A DNA stretch of 64,000 nt, taken from Saprospiraceae bacterium (GTDB lineage: Bacteria > Bacteroidota > Bacteroidia > Chitinophagales > Saprospiraceae). The notes beneath the pieces are model-generated. The model was not told where the DNA came from and searched no databases. It saw only the letters and a list, made by a program, of their open reading frames with translations. The stretch spans positions 3,539 through 67,538 of the forward strand of contig JADKCF010000009.1 in NCBI GenBank assembly GCA_016714765.1, in the 5' to 3' direction. Below are positions 1-9,360 of this stretch, piece after piece (position 1 is the first letter of the stretch; the number at the start of each line of letters is the position of its first letter). The position numbers and the translations under genes are program-made.

Positions 1-48
1 CTAAAATAATTCTAATGAGATTCTAATTTTATCGATTTGTAAATGTAG

Positions 49-56
49 TAATTTTG
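49..56 (+). promoter_or_regulatory. Putative -7 promoter element TAATTTTG
   Basis: TAATTTTG matches the Bacteroidota -7 consensus TAnnTTTG. It lies only four bases before the GTG start at 61, so the transcript would be nearly leaderless or the real start would be further in. The -33 side is only a weak TTTT at 27-30. Confidence 0.4.
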
Positions 57-60
57 CACT

Positions 61-1383
61 GTGAGTGAAAATAAAAATATCAAGAACCTTTCTTTGAATT
101 CCGGAATATGGGTTTACCTGTTGTCGGTTTTGTTTACATTGACATTTTCATCTTTCAATCCCCTCCAGCATGAGGAGCCGAGTTTTGATCAAAAAGTAAA
201 ATCCTTAACAACAGACTGGTATACACTATTTCTAAAGTTTGAAAGTAAAGATTTAAATGCCTATGCCCCATTGTCTGCTGAAAAACTGTCATGGCTTGGT
301 ATCGCTGGTTATGTCACCTATATCGAACTACATCAGTCATTTGATAAAAAACAAGAGGATTGCCTTGTTACTTTAAATGAAATATATGCACACTACATAC
401 ATCAAAGTTTTCCCAACCTTAATGCCAACGAAATCAATGAAATTTACAATTTAAAAAATCAAAAACGTGCTTTGGTTTCTCCTGAAGTCTCCTACGGAAT
501 GAAACAAAACGACCCGGCACTTCTAAAAATAATGCATGTAACAGATTCGATCCGGAAAGAAAAAACAACTTGTCATGACCCCTCTGAAACCATTAAAAAA
601 TCGTCTTTAAGCCCAGATTGGATGTTCCATTCCGACCATCCTGTTTTGCCGAACTGGGGAACCAAACAAACTTTTGTAGCAGATAAATCATCTTCACCCA
701 TTAGGGCGCCATATTATGGTCGTCCATCTTTTGAAAAAGCACTTTACAGTGATGCACTAGAAATATATAACTTGTCCTTAAATTTATCAAATGAAGACAA
801 GTGGATTGCTGAATTTTGGAGTGATGACGTACGGGGTTTAACTTTTTCCCCAGCAGGAAGATGGGTCTCCATTACTAACCAAATCTTGCAAAAATCAAAT
901 TTGACTGCCCCGGAAATATTAAAATTGTACCTGAAGCTTGGTGTAGGAATATATGATGCCGGAGTCATTTGCTGGTATAATAAATATTACTATTCCTTGC
1001 AAAGACCATCGAACTTTATCAATCAGCACATAGACCCATCATGGACCCCCTTACACGCAGACCCTGATTTTCCTGCTTATCCCTCAGGTCATGCAGTATT
1101 TGGTGCTGTGTCTGCTACTATTCTTGAATATCATTTTGGTAAAGATCTTGCATTTACAGATACTAGCCATCAAGACAGGGTCGAATTTCAAGGTGCTGCC
1201 AGGTCATTTCCAAGCCTGCAAGCCATGGCGATAGAAAATGCCTGGTCAAGAGTACTTATCGGCGTACATTATAAAGAAGATTGCGAAGCGGGTTTAAAAT
1301 TGGGATATTATGTGGGAAAACTGGTAAATGACACTGACATAGAACAATTGATGGGTCTGCGAGCAAAACTGCCTATCCTGTAA
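61..1383 (+). CDS. Vanadium-dependent haloperoxidase / PAP2-type phosphatase family protein
   Basis: A 440-residue protein of the vanadium haloperoxidase/PAP2 superfamily, in which the same pocket either binds vanadate to oxidise halides or hydrolyses phosphate esters. The C-terminal third carries the signature in order: LQRP (about residue 317), YPSGH (about 340) and SRVLIGVHYKED (about 400), supplying the Arg, Ser-Gly-His and Arg...His residues that bind the oxyanion. A hydrophobic stretch at about residues 17-30 suggests an exported protein. The start is a GTG, since no ATG occurs in frame for over 140 codons. Length and the large N-terminal helical part favour the haloperoxidase-like branch over small PAP2 enzymes, but which reaction it does cannot be read from the sequence. 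It stands alone, with its own possible promoter at 49. Confidence 0.75.
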   Translation: MSENKNIKNLSLNSGIWVYLLSVLFTLTFSSFNPLQHEEPSFDQKVKSLTTDWYTLFLKFESKDLNAYAPLSAEKLSWLGIAGYVTYIELHQSFDKKQEDCLVTLNEIYAHYIHQSFPNLNANEINEIYNLKNQKRALVSPEVSYGMKQNDPALLKIMHVTDSIRKEKTTCHDPSETIKKSSLSPDWMFHSDHPVLPNWGTKQTFVADKSSSPIRAPYYGRPSFEKALYSDALEIYNLSLNLSNEDKWIAEFWSDDVRGLTFSPAGRWVSITNQILQKSNLTAPEILKLYLKLGVGIYDAGVICWYNKYYYSLQRPSNFINQHIDPSWTPLHADPDFPAYPSGHAVFGAVSATILEYHFGKDLAFTDTSHQDRVEFQGAARSFPSLQAMAIENAWSRVLIGVHYKEDCEAGLKLGYYVGKLVNDTDIEQLMGLRAKLPIL

Positions 1384-1425
1384 GGTTTTCCCTCCTTGCT
1401 TTAAAAAGATTACTATCATACATAA

Positions 1426-1456
1426 TTGGCTTGTACAAGATCGTTGTGTACTTTTG
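1426..1456 (+). promoter_or_regulatory. Putative promoter for the TMTC-like gene
   Basis: TACTTTTG at 1449-1456 matches TAnnTTTG exactly. A TTG at 1426-1428 lies about 20 bp upstream as a partial -33 element. The start codon is 25 bp downstream. Confidence 0.5.
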
Positions 1457-1480
1457 CAATACTAAAATTAAGAAAGTAGT

Positions 1481-3379
1481 ATGAAGCCACCGAAAAAAAA
1501 ATCACCCGACCCGGAAACATACAAAGCCAATAACACAGTAGCAGAAAAAAAATGGACGTTGCAAATGCCCCTGCTATGTATCCCTATTTTGTTGGTACTG
1601 ACTTACTTCACTTTTAAAAGTGCGCTAGACAATCAGTTTGTTAACTGGGATGACCAAGTATATGTGGAAGAACAACCTCTGGTCCTAAGTAAAGAATACG
1701 CTAAACTTTGGAAAACGCCTGTATCTCTTAATTATCATCCTATCACGATGATTTCACTGGCCATGCAGGTGCCTGCAGACACAAAAAAATTATCACCGGC
1801 ACCATTTATTCACCTGAATATCTGGTTGCATATTTTGAACAGCCTCTTTGTTTTTTTACTTATTTGGCTGATAAATGAAAAAAAATGGTTGGTAGCCTTA
1901 CTCACTGCCGCGATTTTTGCAATCCATCCCATGCATGTAGAGTCTGTAGTCTGGGTATCTGAGCGTAAAGATGTATTATATACCTTGTTTTTCCTGCTAG
2001 GTTGCATCACTTACTGGCAATACCTGGAAAAAAATAATAAATCCTGGCTGGTGCTGACTTTTGCCTGCTTTGTCCTGAGTGTATTATCCAAAGCTATGGG
2101 TGTGGTTTTGCCCGTCGTGCTATTGTTGCTGGACTACTGGAAAGGTCGCAATCTCAAAGATGTCGCTATTTGGTTGGAAAAAATCCCATTTCTGGCAGTT
2201 TCCATATTTTTTGGACTCATGGCAGTGAGTGTACAGAGTGGAGGTAACTTCGGCGGATTGCTTACTCTGTACGGTGAAAAAACAAAAGCGGTGGCTGCTG
2301 CCGGGACTTTCAGTTTTTGGGAGAGATGCCAGTTTGCTTCCTATGGGTTTGTAAAATATATCTTGAAGTTTTTTAACCCCACTAAAATTTGTGCTTTCTA
2401 CCCTTATCCTCCAGGTGACAAACTGGTTGGAATAGAGGCCATGGCTTATCCTCTCACGTTTGTCCTGATTTCAGGACTTACACTTTTTTCGGCTTTCAAA
2501 TCCAGAATCTGGGCTTTTGGTATGGGTTTTTATTTTATTACTGTGGCCCTGGTCTTACAGTTTATGTCCGTGGGTCTTGCTATCATGGCGGACAGATATA
2601 CCTATATTCCATACATTGGATTGGCGTTTATGATGGTATATGCTTTGGATAAATGGTCCGGTAACTTCTCACAGTATATGAAGTATTTGAATGTCACAGT
2701 ATGTTCAGGATTTATCCTATTTCTTATCATCAAGACTAGATCACAAGTAGAAGTTTGGCAGAACAGTGAGACACTTTGGACTCAAACCCTTCAATATTAT
2801 CCCACCGAGGATCTGGCATTGGCCAATCGAGGCAACAACAGAGGAAAAACAGGCAACATTGCAGCAGCTATGGCTGACTTCGAAGCAGCAGTATCTGATG
2901 GGTGCAACAGAGCTGATGTGTATGAAGGCCTTGGGAATAGTTATGGAACACTAAGCGAACAACAGCCTGACAAAAAATCAGAACTGGTCGCCAAGGCGAT
3001 ATCCATGTATCAAAAAGCCATCCAACTCGAACCCAATAACGGCCAGGTGAAATATAATCTGGGCATTGCACAGCTACAATCAGATCCTGCTGCATCAGAA
3101 GTAGCATTTACCGAAGCCATAAAGTTAATGCCTTATAAAGAAGCAGATATTTTGCCGGTTCTCGGTATGAGCCAAGTGAATTCTGGAAAATATGTAGAAG
3201 CCACCCGTACATTAACTAAGGCTATTACTGGTGGTAATAAAACCGAATCAGTTATATACAACCGCGCTTTGGCAAATCTCGGGGCAGGAAACACAGAGGC
3301 TGCCAAAGCTGATTTTAATGCCGTTTTATTGATCAATCCGGGAAATCAGGATGCAAAAAACCGATTGAGTGCAATGTGA
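1481..3379 (+). CDS. Multi-spanning membrane protein with C-terminal TPRs (TMTC / GT83-like)
   Basis: 632 residues. About ten hydrophobic segments fill residues 30-430, followed by a soluble C-terminal region of about 190 residues made of tetratricopeptide repeats (for example the segment with AISMYQKAIQLEPNN). The first external loop has WDDQVYVEEQPLV and then NYHPITMISL, and a later loop has HPMHVESVVWVSERKD; these are typical of TMTC-like and related GT-C glycosyltransferases, where an acidic residue in the first loop takes part in catalysis and the donor is a lipid-linked sugar. The family assignment is from these motifs; donor and acceptor are unknown. It is a single-gene unit with its own promoter and is not linked to other sugar genes. 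Confidence 0.7.
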   Translation: MKPPKKKSPDPETYKANNTVAEKKWTLQMPLLCIPILLVLTYFTFKSALDNQFVNWDDQVYVEEQPLVLSKEYAKLWKTPVSLNYHPITMISLAMQVPADTKKLSPAPFIHLNIWLHILNSLFVFLLIWLINEKKWLVALLTAAIFAIHPMHVESVVWVSERKDVLYTLFFLLGCITYWQYLEKNNKSWLVLTFACFVLSVLSKAMGVVLPVVLLLLDYWKGRNLKDVAIWLEKIPFLAVSIFFGLMAVSVQSGGNFGGLLTLYGEKTKAVAAAGTFSFWERCQFASYGFVKYILKFFNPTKICAFYPYPPGDKLVGIEAMAYPLTFVLISGLTLFSAFKSRIWAFGMGFYFITVALVLQFMSVGLAIMADRYTYIPYIGLAFMMVYALDKWSGNFSQYMKYLNVTVCSGFILFLIIKTRSQVEVWQNSETLWTQTLQYYPTEDLALANRGNNRGKTGNIAAAMADFEAAVSDGCNRADVYEGLGNSYGTLSEQQPDKKSELVAKAISMYQKAIQLEPNNGQVKYNLGIAQLQSDPAASEVAFTEAIKLMPYKEADILPVLGMSQVNSGKYVEATRTLTKAITGGNKTESVIYNRALANLGAGNTEAAKADFNAVLLINPGNQDAKNRLSAM

Positions 3380-3458
3380 GGTAAAGTGATTAACTTTTGA
3401 TGTCTATGGTCAGCAAAAGCCTTTAAAAGTGGTTTTCTAGTCTGGCTTGCTCCTATTA

Positions 3459-4454
3459 TTAAGAGACACTAAGCGAAAAACAATACCTCAGTGTCTTCAA
3501 TTCCTCTTCAAAATTCAAATAGGAATGAGTTTGAAGTAATCTTTCTATCTGTACAGTCACCTCCTGCACAAATTGCTGATGATTGTCTGTACTTGCATTG
3601 AATGGTCTGTGGCCGCAGGATGTCAGAATTTTGGATATCTGATGTGTCAGCTGAGTCGTCTCTTTGTCAAAATAGTGTTCACAAAATTTTTCCCAGATAT
3701 AATCTATTGCTGATTCATTGGGATGAATAAGGTCCTTTTCGTAGTACCTGTAATCCCTGAGATCATCCATCATCCACTCGTAAGCGGGAAAGTAACTGAC
3801 TCCTGAGTTTGCTCCAACCAATGTTTCAATACAATTTATAAGCCTTGCCTTACTTCTGGTATTCTCTATGATACCATCTTTTATATGCCTCACTGGGCTG
3901 ACTGTAAGTATGATTTGGATATCCGGACTGATTTCCCTAAGCTGTCGGATTGCATGATCCAGTTGCCTTGTAATCTCATCTGTAGCAACCTCTTCCTTTA
4001 CGTACATAGACGGAGGCATTTTATGACAATTGGCGACTAACTCACCCGTGCTCCTTAACCTGTATCCTGTAGAGGTACCCAAGGTAATGAATACATAAGA
4101 GGTCTCCTTTAGTTCTTCATGCATGGTAGCTATTGTGTGGTTAATTTTCTGGCCAGCTCCAGCTTTATTTACATCCGAAAGCATACTGTGAAAATCAGGG
4201 TGCACATAAACTCCCTGAGATAATAATAGCTCATCTTCAGATATTATTTTTTTTTCAATGGTGTATTTTAATGCTTTTGCTATAGCTACAGGATGGAAGA
4301 TGGTACCAAAAGGATTGGAAATTGATTTAAATTTATATTTTTGCAATCTGTCACCGATATTTTGCGAAAAGCAGGACCCCAGCAGCAAGATCTTGTGGTG
4401 ATGACTTATTTTATGGACGGACTCTGGAATTCTGAGTTCTGTGCGGAATAACAT
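3459..4454 (-). CDS. GSCFA-domain protein (SGNH-like)
   Basis: 331 residues. The N-terminus has LLLGSCFSQNIG (residues 23-34), the motif that names the GSCFA family, followed by NPFGTIFHP. GSCFA proteins are widespread in Bacteroidota and resemble SGNH/GDSL esterases, with the Ser in the GSCF block as probable nucleophile and a C-terminal DLIHPNESAIDYIW block giving the Asp/His-like pair. No signal peptide is visible, so a cytosolic place is likely. The substrate is not established for the family. The gene is divergent from the next one with only 32 bp between the starts. Confidence 0.8.
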   Translation of the reverse strand: MLFRTELRIPESVHKISHHHKILLLGSCFSQNIGDRLQKYKFKSISNPFGTIFHPVAIAKALKYTIEKKIISEDELLLSQGVYVHPDFHSMLSDVNKAGAGQKINHTIATMHEELKETSYVFITLGTSTGYRLRSTGELVANCHKMPPSMYVKEEVATDEITRQLDHAIRQLREISPDIQIILTVSPVRHIKDGIIENTRSKARLINCIETLVGANSGVSYFPAYEWMMDDLRDYRYYEKDLIHPNESAIDYIWEKFCEHYFDKETTQLTHQISKILTSCGHRPFNASTDNHQQFVQEVTVQIERLLQTHSYLNFEEELKTLRYCFSLSVS

Positions 4455-4486
4455 ATGATGGGTTCAGTGATTAATAAATTGTAAAA

Positions 4487-5809
4487 ATGGGTATTTTTTC
4501 CAAATTTTTTGAACAAAAGCGTAAATCTTCGGATCCGGAGCTTCAGTTTGGGAGATATACAGACACCTATAAAACAGATGACAAATACAAAAGTTGGGAC
4601 ATAGCAATAGAACACTTTGAAAATGAGAAATATCTGGTATCTTACACTCATTTTCTGGATTTTCTCAAATCAGATTCGCATCAGAATGTCAGTTATACAA
4701 CAGAAAATGGTAAAATTCTCTTCTCAATCTATCAGGGATCAAAACTCATAAGTGGAGAAGCAGATTTTAAAAAATGTAAAGCTGAAGCCAAAATTGTGAA
4801 AACAAAAATACTGCCTCTTGGTCTGATGAGGCAGTTGCTAGAAGAGAACTTCGATCTGAGGTATACCCGGTATACCATAGATGACGACGATTGTATCAGT
4901 CTGAAGTTCGACACATTTGTTGAGGATGGTTCACCTCACAAAATTTATCAGGCGCTCAAAGAACTAGCCACAGAAGCAGACAGGAAAGACGACTTATTGA
5001 TGGACACATTCGAAGGTCTCGAACCCATCAATAACAATCATACGAGGCCAATTTCGGATAATGAAAAAAAAATCAAATACCACTTTTTTAAAAAATGGTG
5101 CGATAATGTTTTGCATGAGATTGACCTCGGCAAACTCAACCCCTTTCTTTATCCGGGAGGTATTTCGTTCCTGATTCTGGATTTTCTCTACAAAACGGAT
5201 TATCTTATCAAACCTGAAGGTAAGGTGATGGAACAAATAAGGGAAGGACATGACTTATTTTTTAATGAAAGCCTACTTACTGTACACGAAAAGAATAAAA
5301 TACTGATCAAAATGGTCAGAGACCTCGAAAAGGTTACCGCTGAAAGCCTTGCCAAAGAGCTCTACGAAGTCAACTCTACATTCGGCACTTCGATGCCGGA
5401 AGGTCATCAGCGACTAGTAGACATCATTGATGCACAAATGACTGACTTTGACTGGTATTACGAAAATAAATTCCATACTTTTGCTAATGCTATTTGTGGT
5501 TATGTAGCCGGTTTTTCATTGTTTGCATACTCACTTCCCGAACCGTCCAAAGCTTTGTTGAAGTTATTCTATATGATCACTGAAAATAAGTATTTCAATG
5601 AGTTGGGATTCAATGAGGAGTATTATCTGAATGACGTCTTTTATCCCAAAAATATACATCAAGCTATAAAATACATTATAACAGACAATAAAGAAAAGTA
5701 TCCGGGTATTCAGGTGGATAACAGGTATTTACAATATGATGATCTGCCAACCTTCAGTCGCAGTTTTCTGCAGATGATCACCAATATGCAGTATCCGGAA
5801 TATTTATAA
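4487..5809 (+). CDS. Unknown protein with N-terminal YbjN/CesT-like domain, coupled to a protease
   Basis: 440 residues, no signal peptide, no membrane segment, acidic. I do not recognise the whole protein. Residues 35-180 form an alpha/beta domain that visibly resembles the C-terminal domain of the next gene: both have LP, then a short helix ending LL..N(F/Y).L, a strand pair, and end in TxADxxDxxLxDxF/YG. This arrangement recalls the YbjN / type III chaperone-like fold; the comparison is mine and by eye. Residues 190-440 are helical, with a hydrophobic patch near 330-350, and match nothing I know. The stop is one base before the ATG of the protease gene, so the two are translated together and probably act together. 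Confidence 0.6.
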   Translation: MGIFSKFFEQKRKSSDPELQFGRYTDTYKTDDKYKSWDIAIEHFENEKYLVSYTHFLDFLKSDSHQNVSYTTENGKILFSIYQGSKLISGEADFKKCKAEAKIVKTKILPLGLMRQLLEENFDLRYTRYTIDDDDCISLKFDTFVEDGSPHKIYQALKELATEADRKDDLLMDTFEGLEPINNNHTRPISDNEKKIKYHFFKKWCDNVLHEIDLGKLNPFLYPGGISFLILDFLYKTDYLIKPEGKVMEQIREGHDLFFNESLLTVHEKNKILIKMVRDLEKVTAESLAKELYEVNSTFGTSMPEGHQRLVDIIDAQMTDFDWYYENKFHTFANAICGYVAGFSLFAYSLPEPSKALLKLFYMITENKYFNELGFNEEYYLNDVFYPKNIHQAIKYIITDNKEKYPGIQVDNRYLQYDDLPTFSRSFLQMITNMQYPEYL

Positions 5810-5810
5810 T

Positions 5811-6905
5811 ATGGAAACCAGAGCTATTATATCTCTATATGAAAATGTGATCATTCAGATTGCCACCCCTTACAGTACAGGGACAGGTTTTTATTTAAAA
5901 AACTTTGACTTAATCATTACGAATGAACACGTGGTCAGAGGTAATAAAAATGCCGTCGTGGCAGGAAAAAAATTTGAAAAGCAGATTGTCCCTGTCCTTT
6001 ATGCAGATACAAAATACGATTTGGCTTTCCTCAAGCCCCCCGTAGGTCACCAAATGCCTGAGGTAATGATCAATGCTGAAGTCAATCAGGATGAAGGGGA
6101 CAAAGTCATTGCCATAGGCCATCCATTTGATCTTAAATACACTGTCACTCAAGGCATCATATCCAGTATGCTTCACAAGGAAGATGATATAAACTACATC
6201 CAGCACGATGCTGCACTCAATCCCGGAAACAGTGGTGGCCCACTTGTGGATACGGAAGGCAAAGTTATAGGGATCAATACATTCATCATTCAAAACGGAA
6301 ATAGTATAGGTTTTTCACTACCGTCATCATATCTGATCAGTTGTATCGAGGCATTTAAAAAAGGAAATGGCCAGCGCGGTGTCAGATGCCCCTCGTGCAA
6401 GCACATAAGTTTTGAAAAAGAAGGGTCAGCCAGCAAACATTGTGCGGTATGTGGTGCCAGTATCAGCATGCTGTCACTTATAGAAGATTACGAACCGTAT
6501 GGCATCAGCAGCACTGTAGAAGAAATGATCAGTAAGCTTGGATATCCGGTAGCTCTCACCAGAAAAGGGCCCAATAACTGGTCACTCAAAAAAGGAAGCG
6601 CAACGATCAATATTTCCTATTATGAAAAAACAGGTCTCTTGGTGGGTGATGTCTACCTGAGTACTCTGCCTGAAAACAATATAGACAAACTCTACCATTT
6701 TCTTCTCAGACAAAATTATCAACTGGAAGGCATGTCTTTTTCTATCAAAGAGCAAGATATCATATTGTCTCTTCTTATCTTTGACCAATACTTGAATGCT
6801 GATACATTGTACAGACTCTTTAGCAATCTGCTGACCACCGCAGACAAATATGATAATGTCCTCGTGGATATTTACGGCGCTAAATGGAAACCCGAAAATC
6901 CATAA
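5811..6905 (+). CDS. Cytosolic trypsin-like (S1C) serine protease with zinc ribbon and YbjN/CesT-like tail
   Basis: 364 residues in three parts. Residues 1-185 are a DegP/HtrA-type trypsin-like protease with all triad residues: His40 in TNEHVV, Asp70 in KYDLAFLK, Ser141 in NPGNSGGPL. Residues 193-214 hold two CxxC pairs (C193/C196 and C211/C214), a rubredoxin-type zinc ribbon. Residues 224-357 are an alpha/beta domain like that at the N-terminus of the preceding protein. Unlike classical HtrA there is no signal peptide and no PDZ domain, so it should act in the cytosol and find its substrates through the extra domains. It follows the previous gene after a single base. The protease call is firm; the role of the two added domains is inference. 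Confidence 0.85.
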   Translation: METRAIISLYENVIIQIATPYSTGTGFYLKNFDLIITNEHVVRGNKNAVVAGKKFEKQIVPVLYADTKYDLAFLKPPVGHQMPEVMINAEVNQDEGDKVIAIGHPFDLKYTVTQGIISSMLHKEDDINYIQHDAALNPGNSGGPLVDTEGKVIGINTFIIQNGNSIGFSLPSSYLISCIEAFKKGNGQRGVRCPSCKHISFEKEGSASKHCAVCGASISMLSLIEDYEPYGISSTVEEMISKLGYPVALTRKGPNNWSLKKGSATINISYYEKTGLLVGDVYLSTLPENNIDKLYHFLLRQNYQLEGMSFSIKEQDIILSLLIFDQYLNADTLYRLFSNLLTTADKYDNVLVDIYGAKWKPENP

Positions 6906-7037
6906 TTTGTTAAAGTTTAAAACTTTTATTTTTTTTTTTAGGGGTTTATGTATAAGTTTCAAATTTATATCTATTTTTAGCCTTCCATTTACAACAAAAT
7001 ACAGCTTTTTTAAGCACATTTTAACAATATTTTTAAT

Positions 7038-8084
7038 ATGAACAAATTAATTTCAAGAATCGGTATACTCATCTTTGTGTTGTCTTCTGTTTCATTATCT
7101 GCACAGGATATACACTTTACGCAGTTTTATATGTCACCTCTGAACCTCAATCCTGCATTGACAGGAGTGATGAACTGTAAGACCAGAATGGTGGCCAATT
7201 ACCGTAATCAATGGGCCGCAGTGCTTGCAGCCAATGCATATAATACGTACTCTGTTTCTTATGACCAAAAAATACCTGTGGGTAGGGAAGACTACTTTGG
7301 TATCGGAGGATCATTATGGGGTGATGTAGCTGGCGAATCAAGATTCGGCACTACTCAAGGTAGATTATCATTATCTTACAGTAAAAAAATGGCAGGATAC
7401 AGAAAAAAAGCGAGTTACCTTGTTATTGGCGCAGACGGAGCTTTGAGTTCACGAAGTATCAGCAACAAAGACCTGCGGTGGCCAACACAAATCACAGCAG
7501 CAGGATTTGACCCTACCCTACCATTCAACGAACCTAATTTTCAAGATACAGACTTCCTCTATGCAGATATTGGAGCAGGTTTACTATGGTTTAGTGTCAT
7601 TGACAATAATACCAACTGGTATCTGGGTGCTGCTATTGCACACCTTAACAGGCCCAATGTTTCTTTTTTAGGTCAAACAGTCAATCTGTATAGCAAATAT
7701 ACTATTCATGCAGGTTTACAGTTTGAGCTTCAGCGCAAAATATCTATGCTCCCTTTTGGGGTATTTATGGCACAGGGACCTCACAGATCACTCAATGCAG
7801 GAACCAACTTCAGATTTGCACTGGGACCATCACGAGTTTCCAACCAATCGTTTGAAGTCGGTGCTTGGTATAGAATTGGTAACAAAGTACCTTCAGGTTT
7901 GCACTCAGATGCTGTGATTCTTTCCACAAGATTTAATTATGAAAACTTTGGCATTGGTTTCAGTTATGATATCAACGTTTCCGGATTGCGTCAGGCGTCA
8001 CCTGCCAATGGTGCTTTTGAGTTTTCTCTTATTTACAATATCTGTGGACCTGAAAGCAGAGGTGTTTACTGCCCAAGATTTTAA
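7038..8084 (+). CDS. PorP/SprF family type IX secretion system membrane protein
   Basis: 348 residues with a signal peptide ending at about residue 23 (SLSAQD). The mature start QDIHFTQFYMSPLNLNPALTG is the hallmark of the PorP/SprF family, followed by NYRNQW and repeating amphipathic strands typical of an outer-membrane beta barrel. Family members anchor or support particular type IX cargo at the cell surface, often together with large proteins that end in the gliding-motility C-terminal domain. This copy is not next to such a cargo; the nearest one is the PKD protein at 17.4 kb. Confidence 0.88.
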   Translation: MNKLISRIGILIFVLSSVSLSAQDIHFTQFYMSPLNLNPALTGVMNCKTRMVANYRNQWAAVLAANAYNTYSVSYDQKIPVGREDYFGIGGSLWGDVAGESRFGTTQGRLSLSYSKKMAGYRKKASYLVIGADGALSSRSISNKDLRWPTQITAAGFDPTLPFNEPNFQDTDFLYADIGAGLLWFSVIDNNTNWYLGAAIAHLNRPNVSFLGQTVNLYSKYTIHAGLQFELQRKISMLPFGVFMAQGPHRSLNAGTNFRFALGPSRVSNQSFEVGAWYRIGNKVPSGLHSDAVILSTRFNYENFGIGFSYDINVSGLRQASPANGAFEFSLIYNICGPESRGVYCPRF

Positions 8085-8314
8085 CAACAGATGCTGATAT
8101 ATCTGATCGACAGGTATAATCAGAAGCCATCTTTTTAAAGTCCATAATCTTATACCCGTTAAACATATCCCCCCTGGATCTGGGTTGTTTATTATTTAAG
8201 ATTCCCGATCAGATGAGCAAAGTCATATGATTGTTGAAAATTTGATAGTAACTTACCCCCCTTAACATTTTATCACTCAATGAAAGATTTTAACTTTCAT
8301 AAAATTTTGTAGCA

Positions 8315-8737
8315 ATGTTTGGAAGTAAAAGTGAAAAACTAAATACCGGAAATGGGCAGTCAGTATCGGCCAATGTAAGTAATAGTATAGTGGAGGGCAC
8401 GTCCATCAATGGAAATATCATTGCCACCAATGACATACGAATAGACGGTGCACTTGTAGGCAAACTCGATTGTAAAGGTCGTGTCATCATAGGTCCACAA
8501 GGTAAAATAGAAGGGGACATCATTTGTATAAATGCCATCATAGAGGGTACTTTCACCGGTAATCTCTCCGTGAGAGAGCTGCTGAGCATCAAAGAAACCG
8601 CAGTCATCAATGGCGATATAGTCACTGAAAAACTGATGGTTCAAACGGGAGCAGTATTCAATGTATCCTGTAGTATGGGCGGCCAAAAACTAAAGTCTCT
8701 GGTACAAAAAGATCAAACGCTCAAGACAGCTCCCTGA
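8315..8737 (+). CDS. Bactofilin (polymer-forming cytoskeletal protein)
   Basis: 140 residues. Residues 25-125 are a run of short beta rungs with repeated G.I.GDI / GKIEGDI / GAVFNVS patterns, the right-handed beta-helix of the bactofilin (DUF583) family. The N-terminal 20 residues and the C-terminal 15 are disordered, as usual. Bactofilins polymerise without nucleotide and act in cell shape and wall placement. The start at 8315 is preceded by AAATTTTG at 8302, one base off the -7 consensus. It sits just before the AtpZ gene, a common order in this phylum. Confidence 0.9.
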   Translation: MFGSKSEKLNTGNGQSVSANVSNSIVEGTSINGNIIATNDIRIDGALVGKLDCKGRVIIGPQGKIEGDIICINAIIEGTFTGNLSVRELLSIKETAVINGDIVTEKLMVQTGAVFNVSCSMGGQKLKSLVQKDQTLKTAP

Positions 8738-8753
8738 TAACCTTAGACAGAAT

Positions 8754-8978
8754 ATGAAGCCACCGGCATTGCCCTCAAATAAAAAAGTAAATGCTTATCT
8801 GAAATATTCAGGATTGGCTTTTCAGCTGGCTGCTGTTGTCTTCATTGGTATCTATGCTGGCAAATGGATAGATAGTCAGTTGGGCATGACCAAGCCCATT
8901 TTTACAATGATCCTGGTTCTGCTACTTTTTAGTGGGTATATGTACAAATTGTATAAAGAACTGACACAAAAAGAATGA
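8754..8978 (+). CDS. atpZ: AtpZ/AtpI family small membrane protein
   Basis: 74 residues with two hydrophobic helices (about 18-34 and 45-63) joined by a loop with GKWIDSQLGM. This is the AtpZ/AtpI family, usually encoded before the ATP synthase genes and linked to assembly of the c-ring or Mg2+/Ca2+ uptake. Its last codons overlap the next start as ATGA, so translation is coupled. No F0F1 genes follow in the window, which is unusual for this neighbourhood. The symbol rests on family membership, not on demonstrated function. Confidence 0.7.
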   Translation: MKPPALPSNKKVNAYLKYSGLAFQLAAVVFIGIYAGKWIDSQLGMTKPIFTMILVLLLFSGYMYKLYKELTQKE

Positions 8979-9355
8979 AGTATTTTCTGCGTGGATACAT
9001 ATTGATGATGGCTGTATTGGTACCACTATTGTTATACGTGCATAGTCTTGACACTCAAAAAACTTATACCCCTGTTTCCCAATACAGTTTGGCGATGTTT
9101 TCAGGTTTGAGCGTTATTTTGTATTTTTTTTTACGTAAGTCCGTGAAAAGCCCCAATAAACAACTATTTATATCCATCACGCTCACAAACATGCTTGTCA
9201 AGATGGTTTTTTCTATTGTATTATTGCTGATTTACAGAAATATATATCATCCTGCCGATGGTAAATTTATTATTCCATTTCTTTTTGTTTATATATTTTT
9301 CACTACATTTGAGACATGGTTTATGATAAAATTGGCTGATGAAAAACCAAATTAA
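8975..9355 (+). CDS. Small four-helix membrane protein, AtpZ partner
   Basis: 126 residues with four predicted membrane helices (about 5-22, 37-53, 66-85, 98-117). It overlaps AtpZ by four bases. I do not know a named function. Small four-helix proteins sit between atpZ and the ATP synthase a-subunit gene in many Bacteroidota, in the place of the AtpI-type protein of other bacteria, so an ATP-synthase accessory role is a reasonable inference from position. Confidence 0.6.
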   Translation: MKYFLRGYILMMAVLVPLLLYVHSLDTQKTYTPVSQYSLAMFSGLSVILYFFLRKSVKSPNKQLFISITLTNMLVKMVFSIVLLLIYRNIYHPADGKFIIPFLFVYIFFTTFETWFMIKLADEKPN

Positions 9356-9360
9356 AAAAT

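Noticed and set aside
8085..8314. Riboswitch in the gap before the bactofilin gene
   Set aside because: No known aptamer motif or convincing stem is visible in the 230 bases.
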